Shown here piece by piece: positions 48,108 through 58,838 of a stretch of DNA of 64,000 nucleotides (positions are counted from its first letter, which is position 1; the number at the start of each line of letters is the position of its first letter). The notes beneath the pieces were generated by a model. The model made no database searches. It had not been told where the DNA came from and saw only the letters and a list, made by a program, of their open reading frames with translations. A program made the translations under genes and the position numbers. Source of the DNA: Brevundimonas vesicularis (GTDB lineage Bacteria > Pseudomonadota > Alphaproteobacteria > Caulobacterales > Caulobacteraceae); NCBI RefSeq assembly GCF_027105095.1, contig NZ_CP114278.1, positions 1,116,001-1,180,000 on the forward strand, given 5' to 3'.

Positions 48108-48525
48108 ATTTGCGGATGACGCCCGAGAAGGTCATCAACAGGCGCTCGCCGGTATTGATCTGACCCCGTACGAAGATCAGGCTCTTGCCCGCCTTGGTGA
48201 CCTGGCCGGTGGCTTCGATCAGTTCGCCGACATAGCCCCCGTCGATGAAGGTGGAGTCCAGCTGAACCGTGACGCCCGAGGCGCCCTCCATCTCCTGATA
48301 GGCGATCTGGAACATGGCGATGTCGGCGAAGGTCATCAGGCAGCCGCCGTGCATCCGCCCGCCTGCGTTCATATGCTTCTGCTCGGCGCGAAAGGCGCAG
48401 CGCATGTGCCCGTCGGGGTCCGGCTTTCGGTAGAATGGGCCGACCACCGTGTCGAAGGTGTCGTGCAGATCGTAGGTCTGCCAGCCGGCGAACTCGCCCT
48501 CGGTGATGGTGATTTTCTTGGGCAT
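48091..48525 (-). CDS. PaaI-family hot-dog thioesterase
   Basis: A 144-residue single hot-dog domain protein. The family pattern is NAGGRMHGGCLMTFADIAMF, with the HGG segment and the aspartate of the central helix, then VTVQLDSTFIDGGYVGELIEATG and a C-terminal GVIRKF. These enzymes hydrolyse acyl- or aryl-CoA; the substrate is unknown. It is divergent from the DUF3253 gene with 47 bp between the starts. Confidence 0.85.
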   Translation of the reverse strand: MPKKITITEGEFAGWQTYDLHDTFDTVVGPFYRKPDPDGHMRCAFRAEQKHMNAGGRMHGGCLMTFADIAMFQIAYQEMEGASGVTVQLDSTFIDGGYVGELIEATGQVTKAGKSLIFVRGQINTGERLLMTFSGVIRKFTPRG

Positions 48526-48572
48526 GCAGACTCGGCCTTACTTATGGGCGTGCGTTGCAGCATATAGGCGCA

Positions 48573-48875
48573 ATGAGCGACCCGATCGAAACCGCAATCC
48601 TGAACAAAATCGCCGCGCTTGAGCCCGGCAAGAGCATTGAGCCGGCGGAAATGGCCAAAGAGCTACAGCCCGAGCAGTGGCAGCGCATGCTGCCCAAGGT
48701 TCGCGCGACCGCTCTGGGCCTGATGCGCCAGGGCAGGCTGACCATCACCAAGAAGGGCAAGGCGGTCGATCCGGACAACTTCCGTGGCGTCACACGCCTG
48801 CGTCAGGCGACCGAGGAAGAAACGGCCCTGGCGTTGAGCCGCCGTCCGCCGGTCGTCGAGGACGATGACGACTGA
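48573..48875 (+). CDS. DUF3253 domain protein
   Basis: A 100-residue soluble protein. The DUF3253 pattern is visible: IETAILNKIAALEPGKSIEPAEMA, then QWQRMLPKVRATALGLMRQG and KGKAVDPDNFRGVTRL, which looks like a small winged-helix. The tail is acidic (VVEDDDD). The function is unknown. The ATG at 48573 has a TATAGG motif 5 bp before it and no ribosome site, so the mRNA may be leaderless. The end overlaps the next gene by 11 bp. Confidence 0.75.
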   Translation: MSDPIETAILNKIAALEPGKSIEPAEMAKELQPEQWQRMLPKVRATALGLMRQGRLTITKKGKAVDPDNFRGVTRLRQATEEETALALSRRPPVVEDDDD

Positions 48876-49506
48876 TCTCCAGGAGATTCTGACCGACATC
48901 CGCGCCTGTCGCGCCTGCGCGGGCGTCCTGCCGCACACGCCGCGCCCGGTAGTGCGTGTCTTTCCCGAGACACGGCTGCTGATCTGCGGCCAGGCGCCGG
49001 GACGACGGGTCCATGAGAGTGGCCTGCCGTTCACCGATCCCTCCGGCGATCGTCTTCGTGACTGGATGGGCGTGGATTATGAGACCTTCTACGCTGATCC
49101 CCGGATAGGGGTCGCGGCCCAGGCCTTTTGCTATCCGGGCACCGCGCCGAAAGGCGGCGACTATCCGCCGCCGACACGCTGTGCGGAAATGTGGCGACCG
49201 CAGTTGCTGGACGCCCTGCCGCAGATGGAGCTGACCCTGCTGGTCGGCGGCTATGCCCAGGCGTGGGCGCTGGGCGACAGGGCCAAGCGGACGATGACCG
49301 AGACGGTGCAGGCGTGGCGCGAGTACGCGCCGGATCTGCTGGTGCTGCCGCATCCGTCGTGGCGCAATACGGCCTGGCTCAGGAAGAATCCGTGGTTCGA
49401 GACGGAGGTGCTTCCCTATCTGCGGGAACGGGTTCAGCGCATTCTGACTTCTGCAAATCCGGCGGCCGTTCGCTCCAGCGAGAAGGACTTGCCGGTGGTA
49501 TCGTGA
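48865..49506 (+). CDS. Uracil-DNA glycosylase-like protein
   Basis: A 213-residue member of the uracil-DNA glycosylase superfamily. Motif 1 reads ICGQAPGRRVHESGLPF with the GxxPG turn, and motif 2 is LPHPSWRN with the conserved HPS. An N-terminal CRAC motif (RACRACAG) is reminiscent of the Fe-S family-4 glycosylases, but only part of the cysteine set is present. The specific lesion is uncertain. It overlaps the DUF3253 gene and is 16 bp from the next gene, so the three may form an operon. Confidence 0.8.
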   Translation: MTTDLQEILTDIRACRACAGVLPHTPRPVVRVFPETRLLICGQAPGRRVHESGLPFTDPSGDRLRDWMGVDYETFYADPRIGVAAQAFCYPGTAPKGGDYPPPTRCAEMWRPQLLDALPQMELTLLVGGYAQAWALGDRAKRTMTETVQAWREYAPDLLVLPHPSWRNTAWLRKNPWFETEVLPYLRERVQRILTSANPAAVRSSEKDLPVVS

Positions 49507-49522
49507 GCGCTGCTTGGGACAC

Positions 49523-50548
49523 ATGGCCTTGATCGCCTCCAGACTAATGCCGCTGGCCGCCGCGCTCGTTCTGTCGGCCTGCGCCGCACCTCATATTCAG
49601 CCGCCGTTGACGCCGCCGCCGGGCTTCGTCGGCACCCATGTCGAGGATCGGGCGCTGGTCATGTCGGACGGCGCGCGCCTGCCGTATCTGCATTGGGGGC
49701 CGAAGGACCGCGCCCCGTGGGCGGTTATCGTGGCCCTCCACGGCATGAACGATCACGACGCCAGCTTCCGTCTGGCCGGCCCATGGTGGGCCGAGCAGGG
49801 GATCGAGACCTGGTCCTACGATCAGCGCGGCTTCGGCGGAGCGCCGGGGCGGGGCGAATGGGCTGGGCAGCAGCGGATGACCGATGATTTGCGCGAGATC
49901 ACCGCGATGGCCCGCGCCCGCTATCCCCATGCCGTCATTGCCGTGGTGGGCGAGAGCATGGGCGGGTCTGTGACGGCGGCGGCGTTCGGCTCCGACAATC
50001 CGCCGGATGCGGACCGGATCGTGCTGCTGGCGCCCGGCGTCTGGGGCTGGTCGACGCAAGGCCCATTGAACAGCACGGCGCTGAACATTGCGGCGCGGGC
50101 GCTGGGCGCCGTGGCGCTGGAACCGCCTGAGTTCATCACGCGCGATATCCACGCCTCGTCCAACACGCTTGAGCTGATCCGCAACGGGCGCGACCCGATG
50201 AGCATCCTCGCAACCCGGTTCGACACGGTCTATGGGCTCGTCGATCTGATGGAGACCTCGTCGCGCAGCCTGGGCCGCATCCGGGGCGACGCCATCCTGA
50301 TGTACGGCGCCCACGACGAGGTGGTGAAGAAGGGGCCGATGAAGCTGGCGCTGGAGCGGGCCGAGCAGGAGGGCGGGACGCTGCGGACCGCCTGGTATCC
50401 GAACGGCTGGCATCTGTTGAACCGCGATCTGGACGCCGAGATCGTCTATCGCGACGTGGTCTCATGGTTGAGAGATCCGAAAGCCCCCTTGCCGTCCGGT
50501 GCGCCGGCGGTTTTGCCGCAGCTTCAGGCGGGTGGGGCGCGCCCTTAA
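49523..50548 (+). CDS. Alpha/beta hydrolase lipoprotein (lysophospholipase-like)
   Basis: A 341-residue protein with a lipobox LSAC (C20), so it is probably lipid-anchored. The alpha/beta-hydrolase core has the oxyanion segment ALHGMNDHD, nucleophile elbow GESMGGS (S145), and a catalytic His region GWHLLNRD near the C-terminus; an acid candidate is in YGAHDEVV. It resembles serine aminopeptidase S33/lysophospholipase (monoacylglycerol lipase-like) enzymes. The ATG at 49523 is preferred over a TTG at 49514. The stop TAA lies within the CtrA-like box of the fliF promoter. Confidence 0.85.
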   Translation: MALIASRLMPLAAALVLSACAAPHIQPPLTPPPGFVGTHVEDRALVMSDGARLPYLHWGPKDRAPWAVIVALHGMNDHDASFRLAGPWWAEQGIETWSYDQRGFGGAPGRGEWAGQQRMTDDLREITAMARARYPHAVIAVVGESMGGSVTAAAFGSDNPPDADRIVLLAPGVWGWSTQGPLNSTALNIAARALGAVALEPPEFITRDIHASSNTLELIRNGRDPMSILATRFDTVYGLVDLMETSSRSLGRIRGDAILMYGAHDEVVKKGPMKLALERAEQEGGTLRTAWYPNGWHLLNRDLDAEIVYRDVVSWLRDPKAPLPSGAPAVLPQLQAGGARP

Positions 50549-50560
50549 GCGGGTCTTAAC
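50545..50560 (+). promoter_or_regulatory. CtrA box upstream of fliF
   Basis: TTAA (50545-50548), seven bases, TTAAC (50556-50560) is a perfect match to the CtrA consensus TTAA-N7-TTAA, 77 bp before the fliF start. It includes the stop codon of the upstream hydrolase gene. In C. crescentus the fliF promoter is a CtrA-activated class II flagellar promoter. Confidence 0.75.
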
Positions 50561-50636
50561 GCGACGTTTACCATCCAGGCGGCATTTTCTGCCTAGCGGG
50601 GCGTTCGTGTCTCCCGCGAGTAGGGGGCGGTGACGC

Positions 50637-52277
50637 GTGGGCGGCTTCACAGCGGCGTTGCAGAAGTTCGGGATCGGCCGTCTGGCTGCGGTCCTCGGCG
50701 TCGCCGCAGGCGTGGCCGCCGTGCTGGTCGCCGTCATGCTGCGCATGGGCCAGGCGCCCGACGCGCTGCTCTATTCCAACCTGGATCTGCGCGAAGCCAG
50801 CGAGATCACCGCCGCCCTGGACCAGGCCGGCATCAAATATTCGTCCAAGGGCGATGGCTCGACCATCATGGTCAACCGCGACGAGGTCGGCACGGCCCGG
50901 ATGCTGGTCGCGGGCAAGGGCTTGGTCACGTCGGGATCGGTTGGTTACGAGCTGTTCGACAGCCAGTCGGTGCTAGGCCAGACCGAGTTCCAGCAGCAGT
51001 TGAACGAACAGCGCGCCCTGCAGGGCGAACTGTCGCGCACCATCATGTCCATGCGCGGCATCACGGCCGCCCGCGTCCACATCACCATGCCGCGCCGCGA
51101 GATGTTCACCTCGGCCGCCGGCGAACCGACCGCCGCCGTTCTGGTGGGGCTGGGCGGGCGGGACCTGACGAGCGATCAGGTGCGGGCAATCCGCAACCTG
51201 GTGGCCTCGTCCGTGCCGAACCTGAAGCCCGACCGCGTCACCGTGGCGGACCAGACCAACCGCACCCTGGCGGCCGGCAGCGACGACGGAACCTTCACCT
51301 CGGCCTCCGCCGCCGAGGCCAAGGGCAATACCGAGAGCCAGCTTCAAGCGCGCATCAAGGACATCGTCGAAGGCGTCGTCGGCGCCGGCGCTGCTCGCGT
51401 CCAAGTCACGGCCGACATCGACCAGAGCCGCGCCACGACCCAGGAAGAGAAGTTCGATCCCGACGGTCAGGTCGTCCGCTCGACCACGACCAACGGCTCG
51501 CAATCCGCCGATAACAGCGGCCAGGCCGACGGCGGCGTGACCGCGACCAACAACATCCCTGGCGGCGCTGCGCCCGGCACGACGCCTGTCGGCTCGACCA
51601 ACTCGGAAAACGCCGAGACGACCAACTACGAAATCTCCAAGACCACCACGACCACGACCAAGGAGCCAGGCGAGGTCAAGAAGCTGGCCGTCGCCGTCGC
51701 CGTGGATGGCAAGTGGACGCCGGCCAAGGACGGCAAGGGCGAGCCGACCTATGCGCCGCGCACCGCCGAGGAGATCGCCCAGATCAAGTCGCTGGTCGCC
51801 GCCGCCGCCGGCATCGACGAGACACGCGGCGACAAGATCGAGGTCGTCAACGTCCGCTTCAACCACGACACCGGCATCGAGGGCGGTCTGGACGGCAAGT
51901 CGTCGCTGCTGGACTTCTCCAAGAACGACATCATGCGCTTCGTCGAGCTGGGCATCCTGACGGTCGTCGCTCTGCTGCTGATCTTCTTCGTGCTGCGTCC
52001 GCTGCTGAAGACGGCCGCAGGCGGCGGGGGCAATCTGCCGGCGCTGGCGGGCGCCAACGGCGTGCCGGTGACGGCTGTGGCGACCACCGTGATCGGCCCG
52101 GATGGCCAGCCGCAGATGGTTCAACTGCCGGCGCCCAGCGAGATGGATCAGAAAATCGACATCGCCCGCATCGAGGGTCAGGTGAAGGCGTCCTCGGTCA
52201 AGAAGGTCGCCGATTTCGTTCAGGCGCATCCCGATGATGCGGCCGGCATCCTGCGGACCTGGGTGGCGGAAGGCTGA
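50637..52277 (+). CDS. fliF: Flagellar MS-ring protein FliF
   Basis: FliF forms the MS ring in the cytoplasmic membrane on which the flagellar motor and export gate are built. The 546-residue protein has an N-terminal transmembrane segment (about 17-34), the YscJ/FliF ring-building motifs ([17 protein letters not shown] and [22 protein letters not shown]), a Thr- and Asn-rich periplasmic loop (about 280-345) and a second transmembrane helix (about 440-462), ending in the FliG-binding tail. The start is GTG at 50637 with an AGGGGG-type site upstream. The gene leads the operon fliF-fliG-flbE-fliN-flbD. Confidence 0.95.
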   Translation: MGGFTAALQKFGIGRLAAVLGVAAGVAAVLVAVMLRMGQAPDALLYSNLDLREASEITAALDQAGIKYSSKGDGSTIMVNRDEVGTARMLVAGKGLVTSGSVGYELFDSQSVLGQTEFQQQLNEQRALQGELSRTIMSMRGITAARVHITMPRREMFTSAAGEPTAAVLVGLGGRDLTSDQVRAIRNLVASSVPNLKPDRVTVADQTNRTLAAGSDDGTFTSASAAEAKGNTESQLQARIKDIVEGVVGAGAARVQVTADIDQSRATTQEEKFDPDGQVVRSTTTNGSQSADNSGQADGGVTATNNIPGGAAPGTTPVGSTNSENAETTNYEISKTTTTTTKEPGEVKKLAVAVAVDGKWTPAKDGKGEPTYAPRTAEEIAQIKSLVAAAAGIDETRGDKIEVVNVRFNHDTGIEGGLDGKSSLLDFSKNDIMRFVELGILTVVALLLIFFVLRPLLKTAAGGGGNLPALAGANGVPVTAVATTVIGPDGQPQMVQLPAPSEMDQKIDIARIEGQVKASSVKKVADFVQAHPDDAAGILRTWVAEG

Positions 52278-53311
52278 TGGCGAAGCTGGTCAACAAGAAG
52301 GCCTCGATCGACGATCCCAACAAGCTCTCGGGACCGGAGAAGGCCGCCGTCATCCTGCTGGCGCTGGGCGAAGAGCATACCGCCCTGTGGGAGCGGCTGG
52401 ATGATGACGAGGTCAAGGAAATCTCCCAGGCGATGGCGACCCTGGGCAATGTCAGCGCCGAGGCCGTCGAGGCCCTGATGATTGAGTTCGTGTCGGGCCT
52501 GTCCGGCTCCGGCGCCGTGATCGGCAGCTATGAGCAGACGCAAAAGCTGCTGGCCGCCTTCCTGCCCAAGGATCGCGTCGACGGCCTGATGGAGGAAATC
52601 CGGGGCCCGGCCGGTCGCACCATGTGGGACAAGCTGGGCAATGTGAACGAGGCGGTTCTCGCCAACTATTTGAAGAACGAATACCCCCAGACCGTCGCCG
52701 TCATCCTCTCGAAGGTGCGTTCGGACCACGCCGCCCGGGTCCTGACCAGCCTGCCGGAAGACTTCGCGTTGGAATGCGTGCAGCGGATGTTGCGCATGGA
52801 GCCGGTGCAGCGCGAGATCCTGGACAAGATCGAGGCGACGCTGCGCACCGAGTTCATGTCGAACCTGGCGCGGACGTCCAAGCGCGACAGCCACGAGATG
52901 ATGGCCGACATCTTCAACAGCTTCGATCGCCAGACCGAGGCCCGCTTCATCGGGGCCCTGGAAGAGCGCAACCGCGAGTCGGCCGAACGCATCCGCGCCC
53001 TGATGTTCGTGTTCGAGGATCTGTCGAAGCTGGATCCGGGCGGGGTGCAGACCCTGCTGCGCGCCGTGGACAAGGACTCGCTGGGCTTGGCCTTGAAGGG
53101 GGCGTCCGAAGGGCTGCGGGAGATGTTCTTCTCAAACATGTCCGAGCGCGCCTCCAAGATCATGCGCGAGGACATGGAGTCGATGGGACCGGTGCGTCTG
53201 AAGGACGTCGACGGCGCCCAGATGGCGATGGTTCAGGTCGCTAAGGATTTGGCCGCCAAGGGCGACATCATGCTGGCTGGTCAGGGCTCCGACGACGAGT
53301 TGATCTACTGA
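52277..53311 (+). CDS. fliG: Flagellar motor switch protein FliG
   Basis: FliG couples ion flow to rotation and sets direction in the C ring. The 344-residue protein has an N-terminal domain binding FliF ([18 protein letters not shown]), the middle domain with the EHPQ-type surface replaced by [13 protein letters not shown], and a C-terminal torque helix region ([17 protein letters not shown]). It overlaps the fliF stop by 1 bp. Its end is 1 bp before flbE. Confidence 0.95.
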   Translation: MAKLVNKKASIDDPNKLSGPEKAAVILLALGEEHTALWERLDDDEVKEISQAMATLGNVSAEAVEALMIEFVSGLSGSGAVIGSYEQTQKLLAAFLPKDRVDGLMEEIRGPAGRTMWDKLGNVNEAVLANYLKNEYPQTVAVILSKVRSDHAARVLTSLPEDFALECVQRMLRMEPVQREILDKIEATLRTEFMSNLARTSKRDSHEMMADIFNSFDRQTEARFIGALEERNRESAERIRALMFVFEDLSKLDPGGVQTLLRAVDKDSLGLALKGASEGLREMFFSNMSERASKIMREDMESMGPVRLKDVDGAQMAMVQVAKDLAAKGDIMLAGQGSDDELIY

Positions 53312-53312
53312 C

Positions 53313-53975
53313 ATGACCCAGTCTCCCGAAATCCGGCGTCTCTTCGCCTTTGACACCGAGTTCGACGCTGACGGCTCTGTGGTGCGCGCGAGCGCCTGGA
53401 AGCCGGCGAAACGCTCCTATCTGCCGGCCGAGGTCGAAGCCCTGGTGGCGCAGGGCCGTCTGGAAGCGCGCGAACAGGCTCTCAGCGAGATCGAGAACAT
53501 TCTCGCCATGGCCCTAAGCAACATCGCCCAGGCCGTCGCATCGGCCATGCCGACCCTGAAGGCTGTGGCCCAAGCGCACCGGGAACAGGCAGCTGACCTG
53601 GCCCTGGCCGCGGCGCGCACTATCGCCGGGGCGGCGCTGGATCGCTTTCCGCATGCGCCGCTGAAGGCCGCGCTGGAACTGCTGGCGCAGGAAATCGATG
53701 CCTCGCCGCGTCTGGTGGTCAGGGCCTCAAGTCTGGACGACGAGGCGCGCGGCCTGATCGAGCGCGCCTGCGCCGACAGCGGCTTCACCGGCGTGGTCGC
53801 CTTCCGCGATGAACCGGGCATGGCCCAGGCCGCCTTCCAGCTGGAATGGGCTGACGGCCGCGCGGATCACGATCCGAAAGGTTCGGCCGACCGCGTCGCC
53901 GAAGCCCTGACCGCCGCCCTGGCCGCCGAGGCCGGACACGCCGAAACCCTTCCCGTCGACAGGAGCATGTTCTGA
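53313..53975 (+). CDS. flbE: FliH-like flagellar protein FlbE
   Basis: A 220-residue protein in the position of C. crescentus flbE, related to FliH, the regulator of the export ATPase FliI. The N-terminus contains an aspartate-rich FAFDTEFDADG and the rest is a long alanine-rich helix (about 40-110) followed by a compact C-terminal domain (LVVRASSLDDEARGLIERA). The sequence is divergent from enteric FliH; assignment relies on gene order. It is linked to fliN by a 1 bp TGATG overlap. Confidence 0.75.
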   Translation: MTQSPEIRRLFAFDTEFDADGSVVRASAWKPAKRSYLPAEVEALVAQGRLEAREQALSEIENILAMALSNIAQAVASAMPTLKAVAQAHREQAADLALAAARTIAGAALDRFPHAPLKAALELLAQEIDASPRLVVRASSLDDEARGLIERACADSGFTGVVAFRDEPGMAQAAFQLEWADGRADHDPKGSADRVAEALTAALAAEAGHAETLPVDRSMF

Positions 53976-54307
53976 TGGCATCCGACGACCTGGCGCTGGA
54001 GGAGTTCTCCGACTTCTCCGGCCTTCCGCCCCTCGACGACGGCGGCGAAAAGAGCGCCGCCGATCTGGCGACCGTCTTCGACGTGCCGGTCAACATCTCG
54101 GCCGTGCTGGGCAAGTCGCACATGTCAGTGGCCCAGCTGCTGAAACTGAACAAGGGCTCGGTGCTGGAGCTGGATCGCAAGGTCGGCGAGGCGATCGACA
54201 TCTTCGTCAACAACCGCCTGATCGCGCGCGGCGAGGTCGTCGTCGTCGACGACCGGCTGGGCGTGACCATGACGGAAATCATCAAGACCGAGGACTCGGG
54301 CGCCTGA
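53975..54307 (+). CDS. fliN: Flagellar motor switch protein FliN
   Basis: FliN is the C-ring protein that binds CheY and helps dock the export apparatus. The 110-residue protein has an acidic N-terminus and the SpoA/FliN domain: VNISAVLGKSHMSVAQLLKLN, KGSVLELDRKVGEAIDIFVN and RGEVVVVDDRLGVTMTEII. It overlaps flbE and lies 36 bp before flbD. Confidence 0.95.
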   Translation: MASDDLALEEFSDFSGLPPLDDGGEKSAADLATVFDVPVNISAVLGKSHMSVAQLLKLNKGSVLELDRKVGEAIDIFVNNRLIARGEVVVVDDRLGVTMTEIIKTEDSGA

Positions 54308-54343
54308 TTGGCGACCGGCTTTAGAGATTAGAGGAGAAGAACG

Positions 54344-55756
<1,413 letters not shown>

Positions 55757-55760
55757 ACCC

Positions 55761-56666
55761 ATGCGCGCAGCCGTGGAGCGCCGATGCGTCCTGACGGGGC
55801 TGGCCGCCTTGAGCGCGGTCGGCTGTTCGCCGCGCGCGGAGTCACGCCCTGCCGCGCCCGTCGCCTTGGCGGACGAGGTCATCGACCTGTCGGACCTGGA
55901 AGCGCGCAATGGCGGCCGTCTCGGCTTCGTCTGCCAGGACGCGGCGACGGGGCGCAAGCTGGTTTGGCGCGGCGAGGAACGCTTCGTCTATTGCTCGACC
56001 TTCAAGATGTATCTGGCCGCGGCGACCCTGTTGCGGGTGCAGGCCGGGCAAGAGCGACTGGATCGCCGCATCCCCATCACGACGGCGGACATGATCGACC
56101 ATGCTCCGGTCACCGAGCCCGCCGTTGGCGACAGCCTGACTGTCGAGCAGTTGATGAAGGGCGCGGTGGAGGTCAGCGACAACCCCGCCGCCAATCTGTT
56201 GTTGAAGGCCATGGGCGGCCCGTCGGCGATGCAGACCTTCTATCGCGGCATCGGCGACGTCAGCACCCGCTCGGACCGGTTCGAGCCGGAGATGAACCGT
56301 CTGGACGGCGACAAGGACACGATCCTTCCCAACCAGTCCGTCGCCAATCTCCAACGACTGTTCCTCGATCCGGCCTCGCCCCTGAACGCAGCGTCGCGCG
56401 CCCTGTTGCTGCAGTGGATGACCGATACGCCCACGGGTCAGAATCGTCTTAGGGCTGGGACGCCTGCGGATTGGCGGGTGGCGCACAAGACGGGGACGGG
56501 GGGCTATGGGCCGACCAACGACATCGGCCTGCTGTATCCGCCGAAGGGCCAACCCGTGATCGTCGCCGCCTATTACCATGCGACACGGGCGACATCGGAC
56601 GACGCCAATGCGGCCGTGATCGCCGAGGCCACGCGTCGCGCGCTGAAGGTTTTGGGTCGTGGCTGA
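55761..56666 (+). CDS. Class A beta-lactamase
   Basis: A 301-residue serine beta-lactamase with an exported N-terminus (RRCVLTGLAALSAVGC; possible lipoprotein, as the lipobox-like AVGC ends at C22). Catalytic motifs are complete: STFK (S79, K82), SDN (139-141), the omega-loop EPEMN with general base Glu (175-179), and KTG (243-245). A cysteine precedes the active serine (C78), as in KPC/SME carbapenemases, but the partner C238 is replaced (KTGTGG), so that disulfide cannot form. It begins 4 bp after flbD and its last 8 bp overlap flhA, so it is embedded in the flagellar operon. The spectrum cannot be predicted. Confidence 0.93.
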   Translation: MRAAVERRCVLTGLAALSAVGCSPRAESRPAAPVALADEVIDLSDLEARNGGRLGFVCQDAATGRKLVWRGEERFVYCSTFKMYLAAATLLRVQAGQERLDRRIPITTADMIDHAPVTEPAVGDSLTVEQLMKGAVEVSDNPAANLLLKAMGGPSAMQTFYRGIGDVSTRSDRFEPEMNRLDGDKDTILPNQSVANLQRLFLDPASPLNAASRALLLQWMTDTPTGQNRLRAGTPADWRVAHKTGTGGYGPTNDIGLLYPPKGQPVIVAAYYHATRATSDDANAAVIAEATRRALKVLGRG

Positions 56667-58776
56667 TGCGCCGATCCTGATGAAGGACGGCATGGCGCGC
56701 CCGACGGGACGCGACGTGATCGGCTGGCTGAACCGCGGCGAAGTGCTGATGGCGGTCGGCGTGATCGGCGTGATCATGCTGCTGATCCTGCCGGTGCCCA
56801 AGTTCCTGCTGGATCTGCTGCTGGCCTTCTCGCTGGTGTCCAGCGTGCTGATCCTGATGACCGCCGTGATGATGAGGCGGCCGCTGGATTTCGCCATCTT
56901 CCCGACGGTGCTGCTGGTCTCGACCCTGTTCCGGCTGGGCCTGAACCTGGCCTCCACGCGTCTGATCCTGACGCATGGTCAGGAAGGGCATGAGAGCGCG
57001 GGCCAGGTCATCAACGCCTTCGGCCAGCTAATGATGGGCGGCAACTTCATCATCGGGGTGATCATCTTCGCCATCATCCTGGTGGTGAACTTCGTCGTCA
57101 TCACCAAGGGTTCGACCCGGATCGCGGAAGTGTCCGCCCGCTTCACCCTGGACTCCATGCCGGGCAAGCAGATGGCCATCGACGCCGATCTGTCATCGGG
57201 CCTGATCACCGAGGACCAGGCCAAGCTGCGCCGCAAGGAGCTGGAGCAGGAATCGACCTTCTTCGGCGCCATGGACGGCGCCTCCAAGTTCGTGCGCGGC
57301 GACGCCGTCGCGGGTCTGATCATCACCTTCATCAACGCCATCGGCGGCATATTGATCGGCACGCTGCAACACGGCATGCCGGCGATGGAGGCCGCCAACA
57401 CCTATGTCCAACTGACTATCGGCGACGGCCTGGTGACGCAGGTGCCGGCCATCATCATCTCGATCGCCGCCGGCTTCCTGGTGTCGAAGGCGGGCGTCGA
57501 AGGCACGGCGGACAAGGCCATGGTCACCCAGTTGGCGACCAATCCCGTGTCGCTGGGCGTGGTTTCGGGCGCCGCCGGTCTGATCGGCCTGATCCCCGGT
57601 ATGCCGCTGATCCCGTTCGCGGCCCTAGCCATCGGCTCGGGCTTCATGGCCTGGCGGCTGGGTCGCAATCGCCTGAAGCCTCAGCCGACAGAGGCGGAGA
57701 TCGCGGCGGCGGCGGCGGCGGCAAAACCCAAGGAAGACGTCGAAGAGCCGATCGCCAACATCCTCACCATCGACGAGGTGAAGATCGAACTCGGCTACTC
57801 GCTTCTCAGCCTGATCAACGATCTTGAGGGACGCCGCCTGACCGATCAAATCCGCGCGTTGCGGCGTTCGCTGGCCCAGGAATACGGCTTCGTCATTCCC
57901 CAGGTGCGCATCCTCGACAATATGCGCCTGCCGACCCAAGGCTACGCCATCCGCATTAAGGAGATGGAGACGGGCGCGGGCGAGGTGCGGCTGGGCCACC
58001 TGATGGCGATGGACCCGGCAGGCCGTCAGGTCGAGCTTCCGGGCGAGCATATGCGCGAACCGGCCTTTGGTCTGCCAGCGACCTGGATCGAGGAAGGGCT
58101 GCGCGAGGAGGCGACGTTCCGGGGCTATACGCTGGTCGATCCGTCAACGGTCCTGACGACCCATCTGACCGAGATCCTGAAAGACAATATGGCCGACCTT
58201 CTGTCCTATGCGGAGGTGCAGAAGCTGCTGAAGGAACTGGGCGCCGAAGAGAAGAAGCTGGTCGAGGAACTGGTGCCCAGCGTGGTCACCGTCACGACGC
58301 TGCAGCGGGTGTTGCAGTCTCTGTTGCGGGAAAAGGTCTCGATCCGCGACCTGCCGGCGATTCTAGAGGGTTTGGCCGAGGCTGCGCCGCACAGTTCCAG
58401 CGTCACGACCCTTGTCGAACATGTTCGCGCACGTCTGGGCCGCCAACTGTGCTGGCAGAACAAGGACGGCGAAGGGGCCCTGCCCATCGTCACCCTGTCG
58501 CCGGAATGGGAAAACGCCTTCGCCGAAAGCCTGATCGGCAATGGCGAGGACAAGCAGTTGGCCATGGCGCCATCGCGCCTTCAGGACTTCATCCGCGCCG
58601 TGCGCGATACGTTCGAGCGGATCGCCATGACGGGCGAAAATCCGGTGTTGCTGACCGGCCCGATGACGCGGCCCTATGTGCGATCGATCATCGAACGCTT
58701 CCGCGGCCAGACCGTCGTGATGAGCCAGAACGAGATCCATCCCAAGGCGCGCTTGCGGACCCTGGGCCAGGTCTGA
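56659..58776 (+). CDS. flhA: Flagellar export gate protein FlhA
   Basis: FlhA is the large export-gate component of the flagellar type III secretion system (called FlbF in Caulobacter). The 705-residue protein has about eight N-terminal transmembrane segments (about 35-320) including the conserved cytoplasmic loop AEVSARFTLDSMPGKQMAIDADL. The C-terminal cytoplasmic domain carries DEVKIELGYSLLSLIN and the LPAILEGLAEAA segment. The start is GTG at 56659, inside the end of the beta-lactamase gene. A 62 bp gap separates it from the next gene. Confidence 0.95.
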   Translation: MADAPILMKDGMARPTGRDVIGWLNRGEVLMAVGVIGVIMLLILPVPKFLLDLLLAFSLVSSVLILMTAVMMRRPLDFAIFPTVLLVSTLFRLGLNLASTRLILTHGQEGHESAGQVINAFGQLMMGGNFIIGVIIFAIILVVNFVVITKGSTRIAEVSARFTLDSMPGKQMAIDADLSSGLITEDQAKLRRKELEQESTFFGAMDGASKFVRGDAVAGLIITFINAIGGILIGTLQHGMPAMEAANTYVQLTIGDGLVTQVPAIIISIAAGFLVSKAGVEGTADKAMVTQLATNPVSLGVVSGAAGLIGLIPGMPLIPFAALAIGSGFMAWRLGRNRLKPQPTEAEIAAAAAAAKPKEDVEEPIANILTIDEVKIELGYSLLSLINDLEGRRLTDQIRALRRSLAQEYGFVIPQVRILDNMRLPTQGYAIRIKEMETGAGEVRLGHLMAMDPAGRQVELPGEHMREPAFGLPATWIEEGLREEATFRGYTLVDPSTVLTTHLTEILKDNMADLLSYAEVQKLLKELGAEEKKLVEELVPSVVTVTTLQRVLQSLLREKVSIRDLPAILEGLAEAAPHSSSVTTLVEHVRARLGRQLCWQNKDGEGALPIVTLSPEWENAFAESLIGNGEDKQLAMAPSRLQDFIRAVRDTFERIAMTGENPVLLTGPMTRPYVRSIIERFRGQTVVMSQNEIHPKARLRTLGQV

Positions 58777-58838
58777 TCCCGTCGACTTGGCAGTTTGACG
58801 TTTGACGCGGCGACGCACCCCGCTAAAGCTCCGCCGTC

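Noticed and set aside
55992..56500. Possible KPC/SME-type carbapenemase, because a Cys precedes the active Ser
   Set aside because: The partner cysteine after KTGT is missing (KTGTGG), so the diagnostic disulfide cannot form. I call it only class A beta-lactamase.
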